Of a stretch of 64,000 nt of DNA, positions 34,016-42,060 are shown one piece after another. Positions within the stretch are counted from its first letter, which is position 1. Each line of letters starts with the position of its first letter. The stretch comes from Beijerinckia sp. 28-YEA-48 (GTDB taxonomy: Bacteria; Pseudomonadota; Alphaproteobacteria; Rhizobiales; Beijerinckiaceae), in assembly GCF_900104955.1 (NCBI RefSeq), contig NZ_FNSI01000002.1, forward strand, positions 428,561-492,560, given 5' to 3'. A model generated the notes under the pieces. That model did no database searches, had not been told where the DNA came from, and saw only the letters and a list, made by a program, of their open reading frames with translations. The position numbers and the translations under genes are program-made.

Positions 34016-34864
34016 CTATTTCCGTTTCCAAGGAATGAGCTTGCGCTCCGCCACATCGATCAAGGCAAAGGACACGATGCCCAGCACCGCTATGGTGATC
34101 AGGCCGACATACATGTCCTCGACCGAAAGTGTCTGCCAGGACTGCCAGATCAGATAGCCAAGACCGGACTTGCTCGAAAACATTTCGGCGGTGACGAGCA
34201 GCAGCAGAGCAATACCCCAGCCGAGACGCAGCCCAGAGAAGATATTCGGGAGCGCGCCAGGGAGCGCGATGGTAAAAAACGTCGCCAGACGGCTCGCACC
34301 GAAATTCGTCCCAACATCGAGATAGATGCGATCGATATTGGCGACGCCGGTCGCCGTTGCCACCACCACTTGGAAGAACACACCGACGGCGATGATGGCC
34401 CATTTCGATTCTTCCCCGAGGCCGAACATCAACATCAGCAGCGGCAGAATGGCCACTTTTGGAATCGGTAGCAGTGCGCCGATGAGTGGCTGCACGGCCG
34501 CATTGACGAGACGGTTCAGCCCCATCAAACATCCGACAACCACCCCTGGAATGGCCCCGATAACAAAACCAATGGCCGCTCGCGTCAAACTGGCGCTAAT
34601 CTGCGCCAGGAGTGACTCATCATAGGGCACGTCCATAAGCAGATGCCTGAACGTGCCGAGCACAGATGATGGTGCGGGAAAAAACCGTTGATCGAGCCAT
34701 CCCATCCGACCGCACATTTCCCACAACGCCAATAGTGCCAGGGGCGTGACAATGGAGGTCACGCGCTCGATGTACCGCTCGCGACCGCTCTTGAAAGAGG
34801 TAGCATCCGGCGCCACGGGCAAAGTGATCCACGGCTCTCGTACGACCTGGTTGGATATGCTCAT
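34016..34864 (-). CDS. ABC transporter permease, NitT/TauT type
   Basis: A 282-residue membrane protein with about six spans and the EAA loop DVGTNFGASRLATFFTIALPGALP. Its ATG overlaps the stop codon of the ATPase gene (ATGA). It forms the channel for the flanking binding protein and ATPase. Confidence 0.87.
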   Translation of the reverse strand: MSISNQVVREPWITLPVAPDATSFKSGRERYIERVTSIVTPLALLALWEMCGRMGWLDQRFFPAPSSVLGTFRHLLMDVPYDESLLAQISASLTRAAIGFVIGAIPGVVVGCLMGLNRLVNAAVQPLIGALLPIPKVAILPLLMLMFGLGEESKWAIIAVGVFFQVVVATATGVANIDRIYLDVGTNFGASRLATFFTIALPGALPNIFSGLRLGWGIALLLLVTAEMFSSKSGLGYLIWQSWQTLSVEDMYVGLITIAVLGIVSFALIDVAERKLIPWKRK

Positions 34865-35703
34865 GGCCGCTCCATCGATTTGGCCGCCGCGCGCTGTACC
34901 TCGCCACGCAAATGATCCCAGATCAACGCGCTGAGTGCGCCGTAGTCCGAGTGGCTTTTCATCGCATAGACGCCGCGCGGCCTAGGGATCGTGTTAACGA
35001 CATCGTGCTTGATCGTGCCTGGACGAGCGGTCATCACCAGCGCGCGATCCCCAAGCACCAAGGCCTCGTCGATCGAATGGGTGATGAACAGAACGGTCTT
35101 TCGGCTTTCTTCCCAGATACGCAGCAATTCTTCCTGGAGGATCGACTTGTTCTGCTCGTCGAGCGCCGCGAAAGGCTCGTCCATCAGCAGGATCTCTGGA
35201 TCGTTCGCGAAGGCCCGGGCGATGGATACCCGCTGCTTCATGCCCCCGGAGAGCTGATGCGGATAGGCTGCGGCAAAGGCGTGAAGGCCTACTTTCTCGA
35301 CGTAGTAGTCGACCGCATCACGCACTTCCGCAGTGGGAACGCCGCGTCGACGCAGACCGTAGCCAACATTGTCGCGTACTGTCATCCATGGAAAGACGGA
35401 CTGCTCTTGGAACACCATCGCAGTGAGCGGACGGGCGACATCTTCCTGCCGAATCTGCACTTCGCCTTCACTGTGTCGTTCGAGGCCGGCAAGAATACGA
35501 AGCAAGGTTGTCTTGCCGCACCCGGATGGTCCAACAATGCAGCAAAACTCGCCCGCCTGGACATCGAGATTGACATGCTGCAGCGCTTGAATGCGCTGTC
35601 CGTTAACAGAAAAGCTTTTGCCGACGTGACGCAGTCTAATTTTAATATCGTCAGAGAGGGTGAGCGGCCTCGCTTCATCCCTGCAATCCGTCGTCCCGCC
35701 CAT
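34861..35703 (-). CDS. ABC transporter ATP-binding protein, NitT/TauT type
   Basis: A 280-residue ATPase with Walker A GPSGCGKTT, signature LSGGMKQR, Walker B ILLMDEPFAALD and THSIDEA. I chose ATG 35703 (MGGTTDCRDEA), since the longer reading adds 49 residues of non-homologous sequence. It heads the operon 35703 to 31776. Its motif set resembles the ATPase at 3619-4428, but the two importers are clearly different genes. Confidence 0.87.
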   Translation of the reverse strand: MGGTTDCRDEARPLTLSDDIKIRLRHVGKSFSVNGQRIQALQHVNLDVQAGEFCCIVGPSGCGKTTLLRILAGLERHSEGEVQIRQEDVARPLTAMVFQEQSVFPWMTVRDNVGYGLRRRGVPTAEVRDAVDYYVEKVGLHAFAAAYPHQLSGGMKQRVSIARAFANDPEILLMDEPFAALDEQNKSILQEELLRIWEESRKTVLFITHSIDEALVLGDRALVMTARPGTIKHDVVNTIPRPRGVYAMKSHSDYGALSALIWDHLRGEVQRAAAKSMERP

Positions 35704-35818
35704 TGATATCGCCTTTCGACCACAGGAAGGCGGCCATCGATACCGTGGCCTCGTCCGTGCGGTGGCGAAATTGATAAAGGGGAGACCGCCTACTTTGGGC
35801 GCCCTGATATCCGAACCT

Positions 35819-35838
35819 TGACCCGATCGTCCGATCTG
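35819..35838. promoter_or_regulatory. Shared 17-bp motif, copy 3 (putative AraC site)
   Basis: TGACCCGATCGTCCGAT on the plus strand, 116 bases upstream of the ATPase gene start. It differs from copy 1 at one position. The inner ATCGTCCGATC part is itself partly palindromic. Confidence 0.55.
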
Positions 35839-35885
35839 TCGCCGGATCACGACAGATTGATTGGTCGCGGACGTCAGCTATCCTG

Positions 35886-36050
35886 TCAAATCTTTCCGAT
35901 CAAGGCATCGGTTGCAACAAACCCCACGGTCATGGCAATGACCAGCAGCGCGCCGACAATCTTTGGCGGCGCGGGAACCGGCAGATCGAACCAGCGGCAA
36001 GCGCCACCGATACACACGCCCAAGCCGACACCGACGATTGCCGCAATCAT
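35886..36050 (-). CDS. XapX domain protein (second copy)
   Basis: A 54-residue protein, MIAAIVGVGLGVCIGGACRW and a second hydrophobic helix (VGALLVIAMTVGFVATDALIG). The layout is that of the short two-helix XapX proteins. Its ATG overlaps the stop codon of the first XapX gene (ATGA), so the two are translationally coupled. Function unknown; XapX genes often lie in catabolic operons. Confidence 0.7.
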   Translation of the reverse strand: MIAAIVGVGLGVCIGGACRWFDLPVPAPPKIVGALLVIAMTVGFVATDALIGKI

Positions 36051-36283
36051 GCGCCCGTTCCCGTCGATCTGCTTGTGCGCACATCGCCGTCGGGACCGCC
36101 GCACAAATGGCGATGGCGCGCTTCCCGATGCGCCGCGAACTGATCAACCAACACGTAGCCGACGGTCATGGCCAAAACCACCGCTGCGCCAACCATCGCC
36201 TGAGGCGCGGGCAATGGAACGCCAATAAGACGGCAGCCGACACCAATGAGAATTCCAAGCAGCAATCCGAGAGCGATCTTCAT
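36047..36283 (-). CDS. XapX domain protein (first copy)
   Basis: A 78-residue protein. Residues 1-48 (MKIALGLLLGILIGVGCRLI, then AMVGAAVVLAMTVGYVLVDQ) are the XapX two-helix unit; the remaining 28 residues are polar and probably read past the original end. ATG 36283 overlaps the stop of the MFS gene (ATGA). Confidence 0.72.
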   Translation of the reverse strand: MKIALGLLLGILIGVGCRLIGVPLPAPQAMVGAAVVLAMTVGYVLVDQFAAHREARHRHLCGGPDGDVRTSRSTGTGA

Positions 36284-37926
36284 GACCCCCTCTCCTTCTG
36301 CGCCGGTTCGGCGGCGATCAGATGTCTAACGGTGGGCGTACCAGCGAGTTGGAACTGTTGAACCGCATCTTGCAGCTCTCTATCCGCATTAGTGCTGCGC
36401 TCATGCTGGCGAAGATGCTCCATCCAGGAATCGACGAGGAAGGCTTCAACAAAACGTCCCTCCTGCGCGGCATCTTCGAATATACCCCATTGAAAGGCAC
36501 CGTCGCGACGACGCGCGTGGGCAAATTTGGTGATGGCTTCCAGGAAGAGCTCCCGCTTCTCGACGTCGACCTGGTATTCAACGCTCACCAGGACCGGCCC
36601 CCGGTCAGCTTCAATATCGCGCGCGATTACGGGCGCCGGCCAATGCATGGAAGGCGTCAGGTCGCTGCCGGCTCCCGTCTGGAGCTTCCATGGTCTTAGC
36701 AACGGCACGCTCACCAAGGCGGCAAACGCCGCGACCATATGGGTCGCAGGCAGACCAATGACCACCGCCACATGTCCCCAGATGGCGCTGCCAAGTGTCA
36801 ATGCGCCAAACATTACGGTGACAAAGACCGCCAGACCACGTCCCCGCACCCAGGCCGGCAACGCAAGCTGAGCCGACACATTCAACGTCGCTAAAACGGC
36901 GATCCAGGAAATGCCGGCCACCAAACTGGCGACAAGCGCCGTGGCCGGATGGCGCGCAAGGCCGAACAGCGCCATGGCGAGTGCTGTTCCTACCGTACCA
37001 GCCATCACCAATCGATCGGCCCCAAGCCAACGTTTTAGACGTGGCAGCAGAAAGGCTCCGCCCACGGCACCAACGCCGATCGCGCCGAGCAGAACACCAT
37101 AGAGTTCGGGCCCGCCCCTGATCTGATGGCGCGCGACCAGCGGCAGCAAAGCCCAATAGGCGCTGGCAAAGACAAAGAAGCTGGCCGCGCGGATGGCTGT
37201 TGCACGTAGGTGTGGATTGTAGCGCACGTGGCGCAGACCGGCGCGGATCGCACCGCCGAAATGCTCCGGCGGCAGACGCGGACCCGTGTCGGCTGAAGGA
37301 TGCCACCAGATCAACGCGCCGATCACCCCCAATGTTGTGACCGCATTGATCCAGAATGGCGCCGCCATGCCCCATTCCGCAATAATGAGCCCAGCCAGTG
37401 CCGGGCCAATGGCGCGGCTGACATTGATGCCGACGCTGTTCAAGGCCACCGCTGGTTGTAGTTCCTGGCGGGGCACGAGTTGCGGAACAATCGACTGCCA
37501 TGCCGGAGCAATGAGCGCCGCGGCGGCTCCAGTCAGAAAGGTAAAGACAAGCAGAAGCTGCGGCGTCACCCGGTCCAGCCAGACCAGTAAACCGAACAAG
37601 CTGACCAGAAGCGCGATCAAGATTTGAACGGAGATCAACAGGCGCCGACGGTCGATAATGTCGGCTAGCGCCCCTGCCGGCAGAGCAAAAATGAACATCG
37701 GTAACGAAGCCGCAACCTGAACCAGCGCCACGACCAAGGGATCTGGATCGAGATTCGCCATCAGCCAGCCGGCCGTGGCGCTTTGCATCCACGTGCCGAT
37801 ATTGGAAACAACCGTGGCGGTCCATAAAATCGTGAAAACTTGATAGCCGAACGGGCTTAACGACGAGCCGTCCTGCGGCGGCGAGGAAAGCAGTTTCGGC
37901 TGCGCAACGGGCTCGGCCTCTGACAT
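36280..37926 (-). CDS. MFS transporter of the EntS-like/DUF894 type with C-terminal extra domain
   Basis: A 548-residue protein: about 12 spans in residues 25-415 (FTILWTATVVSNIGTWMQSATAGWLM, GALADIIDRRRLLI), followed by a soluble domain from about 430 (VSVEYQVDVEKRELFLEAITKFAHARRRDGAFQWGIFEDA) like the MFS_3 family's ABM-like tail. I chose ATG 37926 because longer readings run backward through the DoxX gene. Substrate unknown. Confidence 0.85.
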   Translation of the reverse strand: MSEAEPVAQPKLLSSPPQDGSSLSPFGYQVFTILWTATVVSNIGTWMQSATAGWLMANLDPDPLVVALVQVAASLPMFIFALPAGALADIIDRRRLLISVQILIALLVSLFGLLVWLDRVTPQLLLVFTFLTGAAAALIAPAWQSIVPQLVPRQELQPAVALNSVGINVSRAIGPALAGLIIAEWGMAAPFWINAVTTLGVIGALIWWHPSADTGPRLPPEHFGGAIRAGLRHVRYNPHLRATAIRAASFFVFASAYWALLPLVARHQIRGGPELYGVLLGAIGVGAVGGAFLLPRLKRWLGADRLVMAGTVGTALAMALFGLARHPATALVASLVAGISWIAVLATLNVSAQLALPAWVRGRGLAVFVTVMFGALTLGSAIWGHVAVVIGLPATHMVAAFAALVSVPLLRPWKLQTGAGSDLTPSMHWPAPVIARDIEADRGPVLVSVEYQVDVEKRELFLEAITKFAHARRRDGAFQWGIFEDAAQEGRFVEAFLVDSWMEHLRQHERSTNADRELQDAVQQFQLAGTPTVRHLIAAEPAQKERGS

Positions 37927-37973
37927 GGCAAGGTTCCTGAAGCGCCCACCCAAAGGACGGCGCGGCCCTTCCG

Positions 37974-38405
37974 TTATCCGCGTTCGCGTAAGTCTTGCCA
38001 AGCCACCAGGAGGAAGCCGCCGACGAGACCCAGATGCTCGAAGAACGAATTCGCCATCATAAAGCGATCCGGCGTGGTGATTTCCCAGAAACGGTTGGCG
38101 ACGAAAGTCGCCATCAGAGTGAAGCCGGCTAGCCAGAGCGCACCCAGCCAGCGATAAAAGCCAATCAAAATCAGTACGGAGGCGACCAGTTCGGTGACGA
38201 TCGTCGCGATCGCCAAAGGGGTCGCCGGGGTCATACCAAAATGCTGCATCTCGGCTATCGCGCCGGGAAAATCGGCCAATTTGTTGAACCCGCCTTGGAG
38301 ATAGGCTGCACACAGGCCCAGCAGCGCGATCCAGCGTAGTGCTTCCGATTGCAGAATGCGTCGGATCCAAGCCGGCGGCGGACTTTGTTCCAGACAAGCT
38401 GCCAT
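37974..38405 (-). CDS. DoxX family membrane protein
   Basis: A 143-residue protein with four predicted spans and the DoxX-like start LGLCAAYLQGGFNKLADFPGAIAEMQHFGM. DoxX proteins are small quinone-linked or redox-associated membrane proteins; many are of unknown role. GGAGGACC precedes the ATG. It follows the amidohydrolase gene by 30 bases. Confidence 0.85.
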   Translation of the reverse strand: MAACLEQSPPPAWIRRILQSEALRWIALLGLCAAYLQGGFNKLADFPGAIAEMQHFGMTPATPLAIATIVTELVASVLILIGFYRWLGALWLAGFTLMATFVANRFWEITTPDRFMMANSFFEHLGLVGGFLLVAWQDLRERG

Positions 38406-38435
38406 GGCTTGGTCCTCCCCGACGCGTGTGCGCCG

Positions 38436-40307
38436 CTAAAACGCCCAGCATGAGCATCCCAGCGCTCCCCAGAATGAACTTTGATCGGACACCGCACCGG
38501 TCGCCATGGCGCCCCATGCGCCTGCATGAGCGTGTCCGTGGACGCCGCAGGACTTGGCGCAGCCGCACGCGGCGGTGAACGCATATTTACGCTCGGCTTG
38601 ACCGGCACGCCCCTGATAGCCACCAAAAGTGCGCACCGGCGACCAGTCCGGCATGGCCGGCGGTAACGGTGGCGCGATATCCTTGAAATCGCCATCGCCA
38701 TGTACCGGCTTGCCGCCCAGCAAGGTCAGGACCGACGCAATGTCCTGAATGGCATCCTCGGGAACATTGAAATAATCATCAGACAGAACAGCCAGATCAG
38801 CCAACTGCCCGACCTTGATCTGCCCCTTTTTGCCCTGCTCGCTGGAAAACCAGGTATTCGCCTCAGTCCACAGGCGCAGCGCCGTTTCGCGATCGAGTCT
38901 GTTCGCTGCCGGATAGAGCGTCATCCCGCCGACCGTGCGGCCGCTGACCAGCCAGAACAACGAAATCCAGGGGTTGTAGGACGCAACACGGGTCGCATCG
39001 GTGCCGGCGCCAACTGGAACACCCAACTCCATCATCCGCCGGATCGGAGGCGAACGTTCGGCCACACGCCGTCCATAACGTTCGACGAAATACTCGCCTT
39101 GATAAGCCATGCGGTGCTGCACGGCGATGCCGCCGCCAAGCGCTGCAATCCGTTCGATATTGCGATCATCGATCGTTTCAGCATGGTCGAAGAACCAATT
39201 GAGACCCTGGAGCGGCACATCGTGGTTGACCTTCTCGTAGACATCGAGCGCCCGCGAGATCGTCTCATTGTAGGTAGCGTGCAGGCGCCAAGGCCAACGA
39301 TTTTGAGCCAGAAGCCGGATCACCGGCTCAAGTTCATTTTCCATCTCTGGTGGCAGCTCGGGGCGCTCGACCTGAAAATCCTCGTAGTCGGCCGCGCTAT
39401 AGACCAACATCTCGCCGGCACCATTGTTGCGGTAACTATCGTCGCCCTGTCCCGGCTTGACCTGCTTGGCCCAGGTCGAGAAATCCTGAAGCTCCTGTTT
39501 AGGCTTCTGAGTAAAGAGATTGTAGGCGATGCGAACTGTGAGATGACCTTCGCGATGTAATTCCTCGACGATCTGATAATCCTCGGGATAATTCTGGAAC
39601 CCACCGCCAGCATCAATCACGCCCGTGATACCCAGCCGGTTCACCTCGCGCATGAAATGGCGCGACGAATTCTTCTGATATTCGGGCGGAAGCTTCGGGC
39701 CCTTCGCCAGCGTCGCATAAAGAATGGTCGCATTCGGCTTGGCGATCAACAGGCCTGTCGGCTCCCCACCGCTATCGCGAACAATCTCACCGCCGGGAAA
39801 GTCCGACGTGTCCCGCGTATAGCCGACGGCGCGCACGGCCGCCCGGTTCAACAAGGCACGATCATAAAGATGCAAAATAAAGACCGGCGTATCCGGTGCG
39901 ATTGCGTTGATTTCCTCAAGCGTTGGTAGCCGCTTCTCGGCGAATTGATGCGCCGTAAAACCACCAATGACCCGGATCCATTGTGGTGGCGGCGTGTGCT
40001 CGACCTGCCGCTTCAGCATGCTCAACGCATCGGCAAGCGACCTAACGCCATCCCAACGCAGTTCCATATTGTAGTTCAAGCCACCGCGAATGATATGCAT
40101 GTGGCTGTCGATCAGTCCGGGAATAACCCGCCGCCCCTTGAGATCAAGGGCCTTCGTGTCTGGACCGGACAAAGCCATGATCTCTCGGTCGGTCCCCACG
40201 GCGATGAATTGGCCGCCCTCGATTGCGATCGCCGACGCCTGGGGCTTCTGACGATCCAGGGTCGTGATCTTGCCGTTGAAGAGAATAAGATCGGCAACAG
40301 CACTCAT
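38436..40307 (-). CDS. YtcJ-type amidohydrolase with Cys/His-rich tail
   Basis: A 623-residue amidohydrolase-3 family protein: N-terminal beta domain (ADLILFNGKITTLDRQKP), metal-binding HMH at residues 69-71 (IPGLIDSHMHIIRGG), FDHAETID, and GAGTDATRVASYNPW near 440. The last 45 residues hold ACGCAKSCGVHGHAHAG and end GCSCWAF; this Cys/His-rich tail is seen in a subset of YtcJ proteins and may bind metal. The start overlaps a 31-codon frame (ATGA). Substrate unknown, most likely an amide or imide. Confidence 0.87.
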   Translation of the reverse strand: MSAVADLILFNGKITTLDRQKPQASAIAIEGGQFIAVGTDREIMALSGPDTKALDLKGRRVIPGLIDSHMHIIRGGLNYNMELRWDGVRSLADALSMLKRQVEHTPPPQWIRVIGGFTAHQFAEKRLPTLEEINAIAPDTPVFILHLYDRALLNRAAVRAVGYTRDTSDFPGGEIVRDSGGEPTGLLIAKPNATILYATLAKGPKLPPEYQKNSSRHFMREVNRLGITGVIDAGGGFQNYPEDYQIVEELHREGHLTVRIAYNLFTQKPKQELQDFSTWAKQVKPGQGDDSYRNNGAGEMLVYSAADYEDFQVERPELPPEMENELEPVIRLLAQNRWPWRLHATYNETISRALDVYEKVNHDVPLQGLNWFFDHAETIDDRNIERIAALGGGIAVQHRMAYQGEYFVERYGRRVAERSPPIRRMMELGVPVGAGTDATRVASYNPWISLFWLVSGRTVGGMTLYPAANRLDRETALRLWTEANTWFSSEQGKKGQIKVGQLADLAVLSDDYFNVPEDAIQDIASVLTLLGGKPVHGDGDFKDIAPPLPPAMPDWSPVRTFGGYQGRAGQAERKYAFTAACGCAKSCGVHGHAHAGAWGAMATGAVSDQSSFWGALGCSCWAF

Positions 40308-40399
40308 CGCACGAGCTCCCGCGCGTCGAAAACAGGTTCGGCATCCGCCGTCACGACGAGGCCCAGCACGAAGCTACGTCGATTGGACAGATCTGTCAT
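40304..40399 (-). CDS. Possible 31-residue leader-like peptide
   Basis: ATG 40399 opens a frame beginning MTDLSNRRSFVLGLVV and ending in ARELVR, whose stop codon overlaps the amidohydrolase ATG. The NRRSFVLG part resembles a Tat signal, but the hydrophobic core is very short. It may be a coupling peptide or the remnant of an exported protein. Confidence 0.35.
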   Translation of the reverse strand: MTDLSNRRSFVLGLVVTADAEPVFDARELVR

Positions 40400-40428
40400 C
40401 GTGCAGCATCGGCATAACCAACCATCCG

Positions 40429-41082
40429 TCAGGCCCCTTCATGACCGCCAAACATGGTCTTGGCGTAGATGAGGCCGAGCCCATAGGCCCCGCCAGACTT
40501 CCTCGCCAGTCCGGTGGTTGCGTCATAGGTCTCCGTCCGTGCCCAGTCACGTTGTAATTCCAAAAGGTACTGCAAGGATGTCATCGGCCGCGCTCCGGCC
40601 TGCACCATCCGATCCATAGCCATATCGTGCGCCTCTGTGGAAACGTCACCGCATGCATCGGCGATAACAAACACTTCGAACCCCTGATCGAGCGCCGACA
40701 GAGCCGGCCCAACAATACAGACCGACGTCCAAAGACCGCAAAGGACAATACGGCTTTTGGCGATCCGATTGACCTCTTCAATGACAGCCTTGTCCTCCCA
40801 CGTGTTCATACTCGTGCGATCAAGATAACGCGCCTGCAGGAAGGCTTCCTTGATCTCATCGAACATCGGACCCGAAAATACTTTCTCGGCCACGGTTGTG
40901 AGGATCGTCGATACGTTGAAAATTCTGGCCGCGTTCGCCACAAGGCTCGCATTGTTGCGGAGCAACACCGCATCGATCGATTTAGTGGCGAAGGCCATTT
41001 GGGATTGAAAGTCGATCATCACCAAAGAGTGATCCGCTGGTGTCAGGAGAGTTTTTCCAGGCACCGGTTTGGCAATCGGCAT
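40429..41082 (-). CDS. Isochorismatase-family cysteine hydrolase (YcaC-like)
   Basis: A 217-residue hydrolase: Asp24 in HSLVMIDFQSQM, DRTSMNTWED near 88 and the nucleophile Cys122 in GLWTSVCIVGPAL. These are YcaC-group features. ATG 41082 follows AAGGAGG. It heads the leftward operon with the amidohydrolase, DoxX, MFS and XapX genes, and is a different subgroup from the hydrolase at 5453. Confidence 0.86.
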   Translation of the reverse strand: MPIAKPVPGKTLLTPADHSLVMIDFQSQMAFATKSIDAVLLRNNASLVANAARIFNVSTILTTVAEKVFSGPMFDEIKEAFLQARYLDRTSMNTWEDKAVIEEVNRIAKSRIVLCGLWTSVCIVGPALSALDQGFEVFVIADACGDVSTEAHDMAMDRMVQAGARPMTSLQYLLELQRDWARTETYDATTGLARKSGGAYGLGLIYAKTMFGGHEGA

Positions 41083-41246
41083 ATCAAGCCTCCTCCTTGG
41101 AGTACGCAAGCCCACGCGGAACTATCGAGACCGCTCAACATGACGACTTCTGGCTTGTTCAGCGCGCGTCGTTTTGAAACCGCCCTATAGGCCGTGGTCC
41201 AACGTGTCTTATGTCCGCCAAACCCTAGGGGCCCCGTTTTCCTGCT
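41083..41246. other. Promoter region upstream of the YcaC-like operon
   Basis: No gene. Beyond the ribosome site there is no copy of the 17-bp AraC-block motif that I can find, unlike the neighbouring units. Confidence 0.4.
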
Positions 41247-41293
41247 ACAATCCGATCAATCGTCATCACACTGTCCACGATTCATGGACAAAT
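41247..41293. repeat. Diverged copy of the LysR/hydrolase promoter segment (25052-25098)
   Basis: ACAATCCGATCAATCGTCAT and following CTGTCCACGATTCATG align with 25052-25098. The LysR gene that should follow is absent; the next recognisable piece is an MFS start fragment. Confidence 0.55.
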
Positions 41294-41327
41294 AACTGAC
41301 GACAGGAAGCGGACGAGCGCCGTATAG

Positions 41328-41405
41328 CGATGCCAGAATAGTCGTCGCCCGAATTACATTCTGATGCGACACAGCAGATTTTGCAGGGACAGCCGCAACC
41401 ATCGA
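41328..41405 (-). pseudogene. N-terminal scrap of an MFS drug transporter
   Basis: On the minus strand the frame reads VAAVPAKSAVSHQNVIRATT then ILAS, matching residues 13-38 of the transporter encoded at 22065-23483 (MAAAIPPKSAASHPNLILATT then ILAS). There is no start codon and the similarity ends abruptly after LAS. Divergence of roughly a quarter of bases argues for an old or paralogous copy. Confidence 0.6.
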
Positions 41406-41430
41406 TCTCGACTGCGCGTTATCGGCCGAA

Positions 41431-41480
41431 CAAAGCCCAAGGCTGCTTCAGCGGTTCAAACAAAAGCGCGATGATGCGCT
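41431..41480. repeat. Diverged copy of 23578-23627
   Basis: CAAAGCCCAAGGCTGCTTCA and AAACAAAAGCGCGATGATGC align with the intergenic sequence upstream of the MFS gene at 23.6 kb, in the same orientation and order. Confidence 0.55.
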
Positions 41481-41537
41481 TACGCACGTCGCCGCCCCTA
41501 ACTCGAACCGCCAAAACGCTTAATCAAGCGGCCGGCG

Positions 41538-41622
41538 GCGCATTGTTATGTGCAAGCATCATACATTGCTCAACAGCCTTGGTTCGCTAAGGATGTTACG
41601 ATTGGGCCGATGCGGGATGCGT
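41538..41622 (-). pseudogene. Broken copy of the small secreted protein gene (23842-24066)
   Basis: The minus-strand frame reads ASAQS-stop-HP-stop-RTKAVEQCMMLAHNNAP, against ASAQSQRPSRTKAVEQCMMLAHNNAP in the intact gene. The stop codons are TAA (41596-41598) and TAG (41587-41589). The signal-peptide half and the C-terminal third are missing. Identity in this piece is high (about nine bases in ten), so it is younger than the MFS scrap or more conserved. Confidence 0.7.
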
Positions 41623-41928
41623 CAATGAATGGCGCCAGCAGGCGACGAACGTTTTGACGGAAACAAGACGCCGCTCCTCCTTCGCGGACAACTCAATTCG
41701 CACGCGATCGCTATTGAAAACCACACGCTCTGCTTCTTGAGAAGGGAAAGGCCCGACGTGGACGCGGCCGATCAGTCACGCTCCCACAGCAAGCGAAGAC
41801 GCATCGATCTGCCTTTTCTCAACCGCTGACTATCGGAGCAATCCAAAGCTCCGTCGCCATCAACAAATTGAGGCTTGTCCGCGCTGGAAAAGCTATTGAG
41901 AGCCATTGGTCAGCTTGGCCTAAATTTT
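41623..41928. other. Intergenic stretch without a supported gene
   Basis: About 300 bases between the repeat remnants and the TetR-type operator. A 66-codon frame on the plus strand and a similar one on the minus strand lack ribosome sites and recognisable motifs. Possibly further decayed coding sequence. Confidence 0.4.
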
Positions 41929-41972
41929 CAATACTTTTTAGTATTGACAAAATTGCCTATTCAAAATATTTC
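41929..41972 (+). promoter_or_regulatory. Promoter with TetR-type operator for the aromatic operon
   Basis: CAATACT-TTTT-AGTATTG (41929-41946) has perfect 7-bp arms. Its last three bases start the -35 hexamer TTGACA (41944-41949). Seventeen bases further lies TATTTC (41967-41972) as a possible -10. The same overlap of operator and -35 occurs at 51810-51830. Confidence 0.65.
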
Positions 41973-42033
41973 ATAATTACCCCGGAATTTTGCAATTTTT
42001 ATGCACCTCAACCTTAATTCCCCAAAACATAAC

Positions 42034-42049
42034 AGTACCTTTTGGTACT
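42034..42049. promoter_or_regulatory. Second TetR-type operator of the aromatic operon
   Basis: AGTACC-TTTT-GGTACT has perfect 6-bp arms and the same 4-base spacing as the site at 41929. It lies 12 bases before the first start codon, where a bound repressor would block elongation or initiation. Confidence 0.6.
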
Positions 42050-42060
42050 TAGAGGCCCCT

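Noticed and set aside
37927..38568. N-terminal extension of the MFS gene back to 38568
   Set aside because: It would run in another frame through the DoxX gene and the amidohydrolase end; ATG 37926 gives the normal MFS start.
41629..41829. Plus-strand frame of 66 codons in the repeat-remnant region
   Set aside because: No ribosome site and low-complexity basic composition; more likely decayed sequence.
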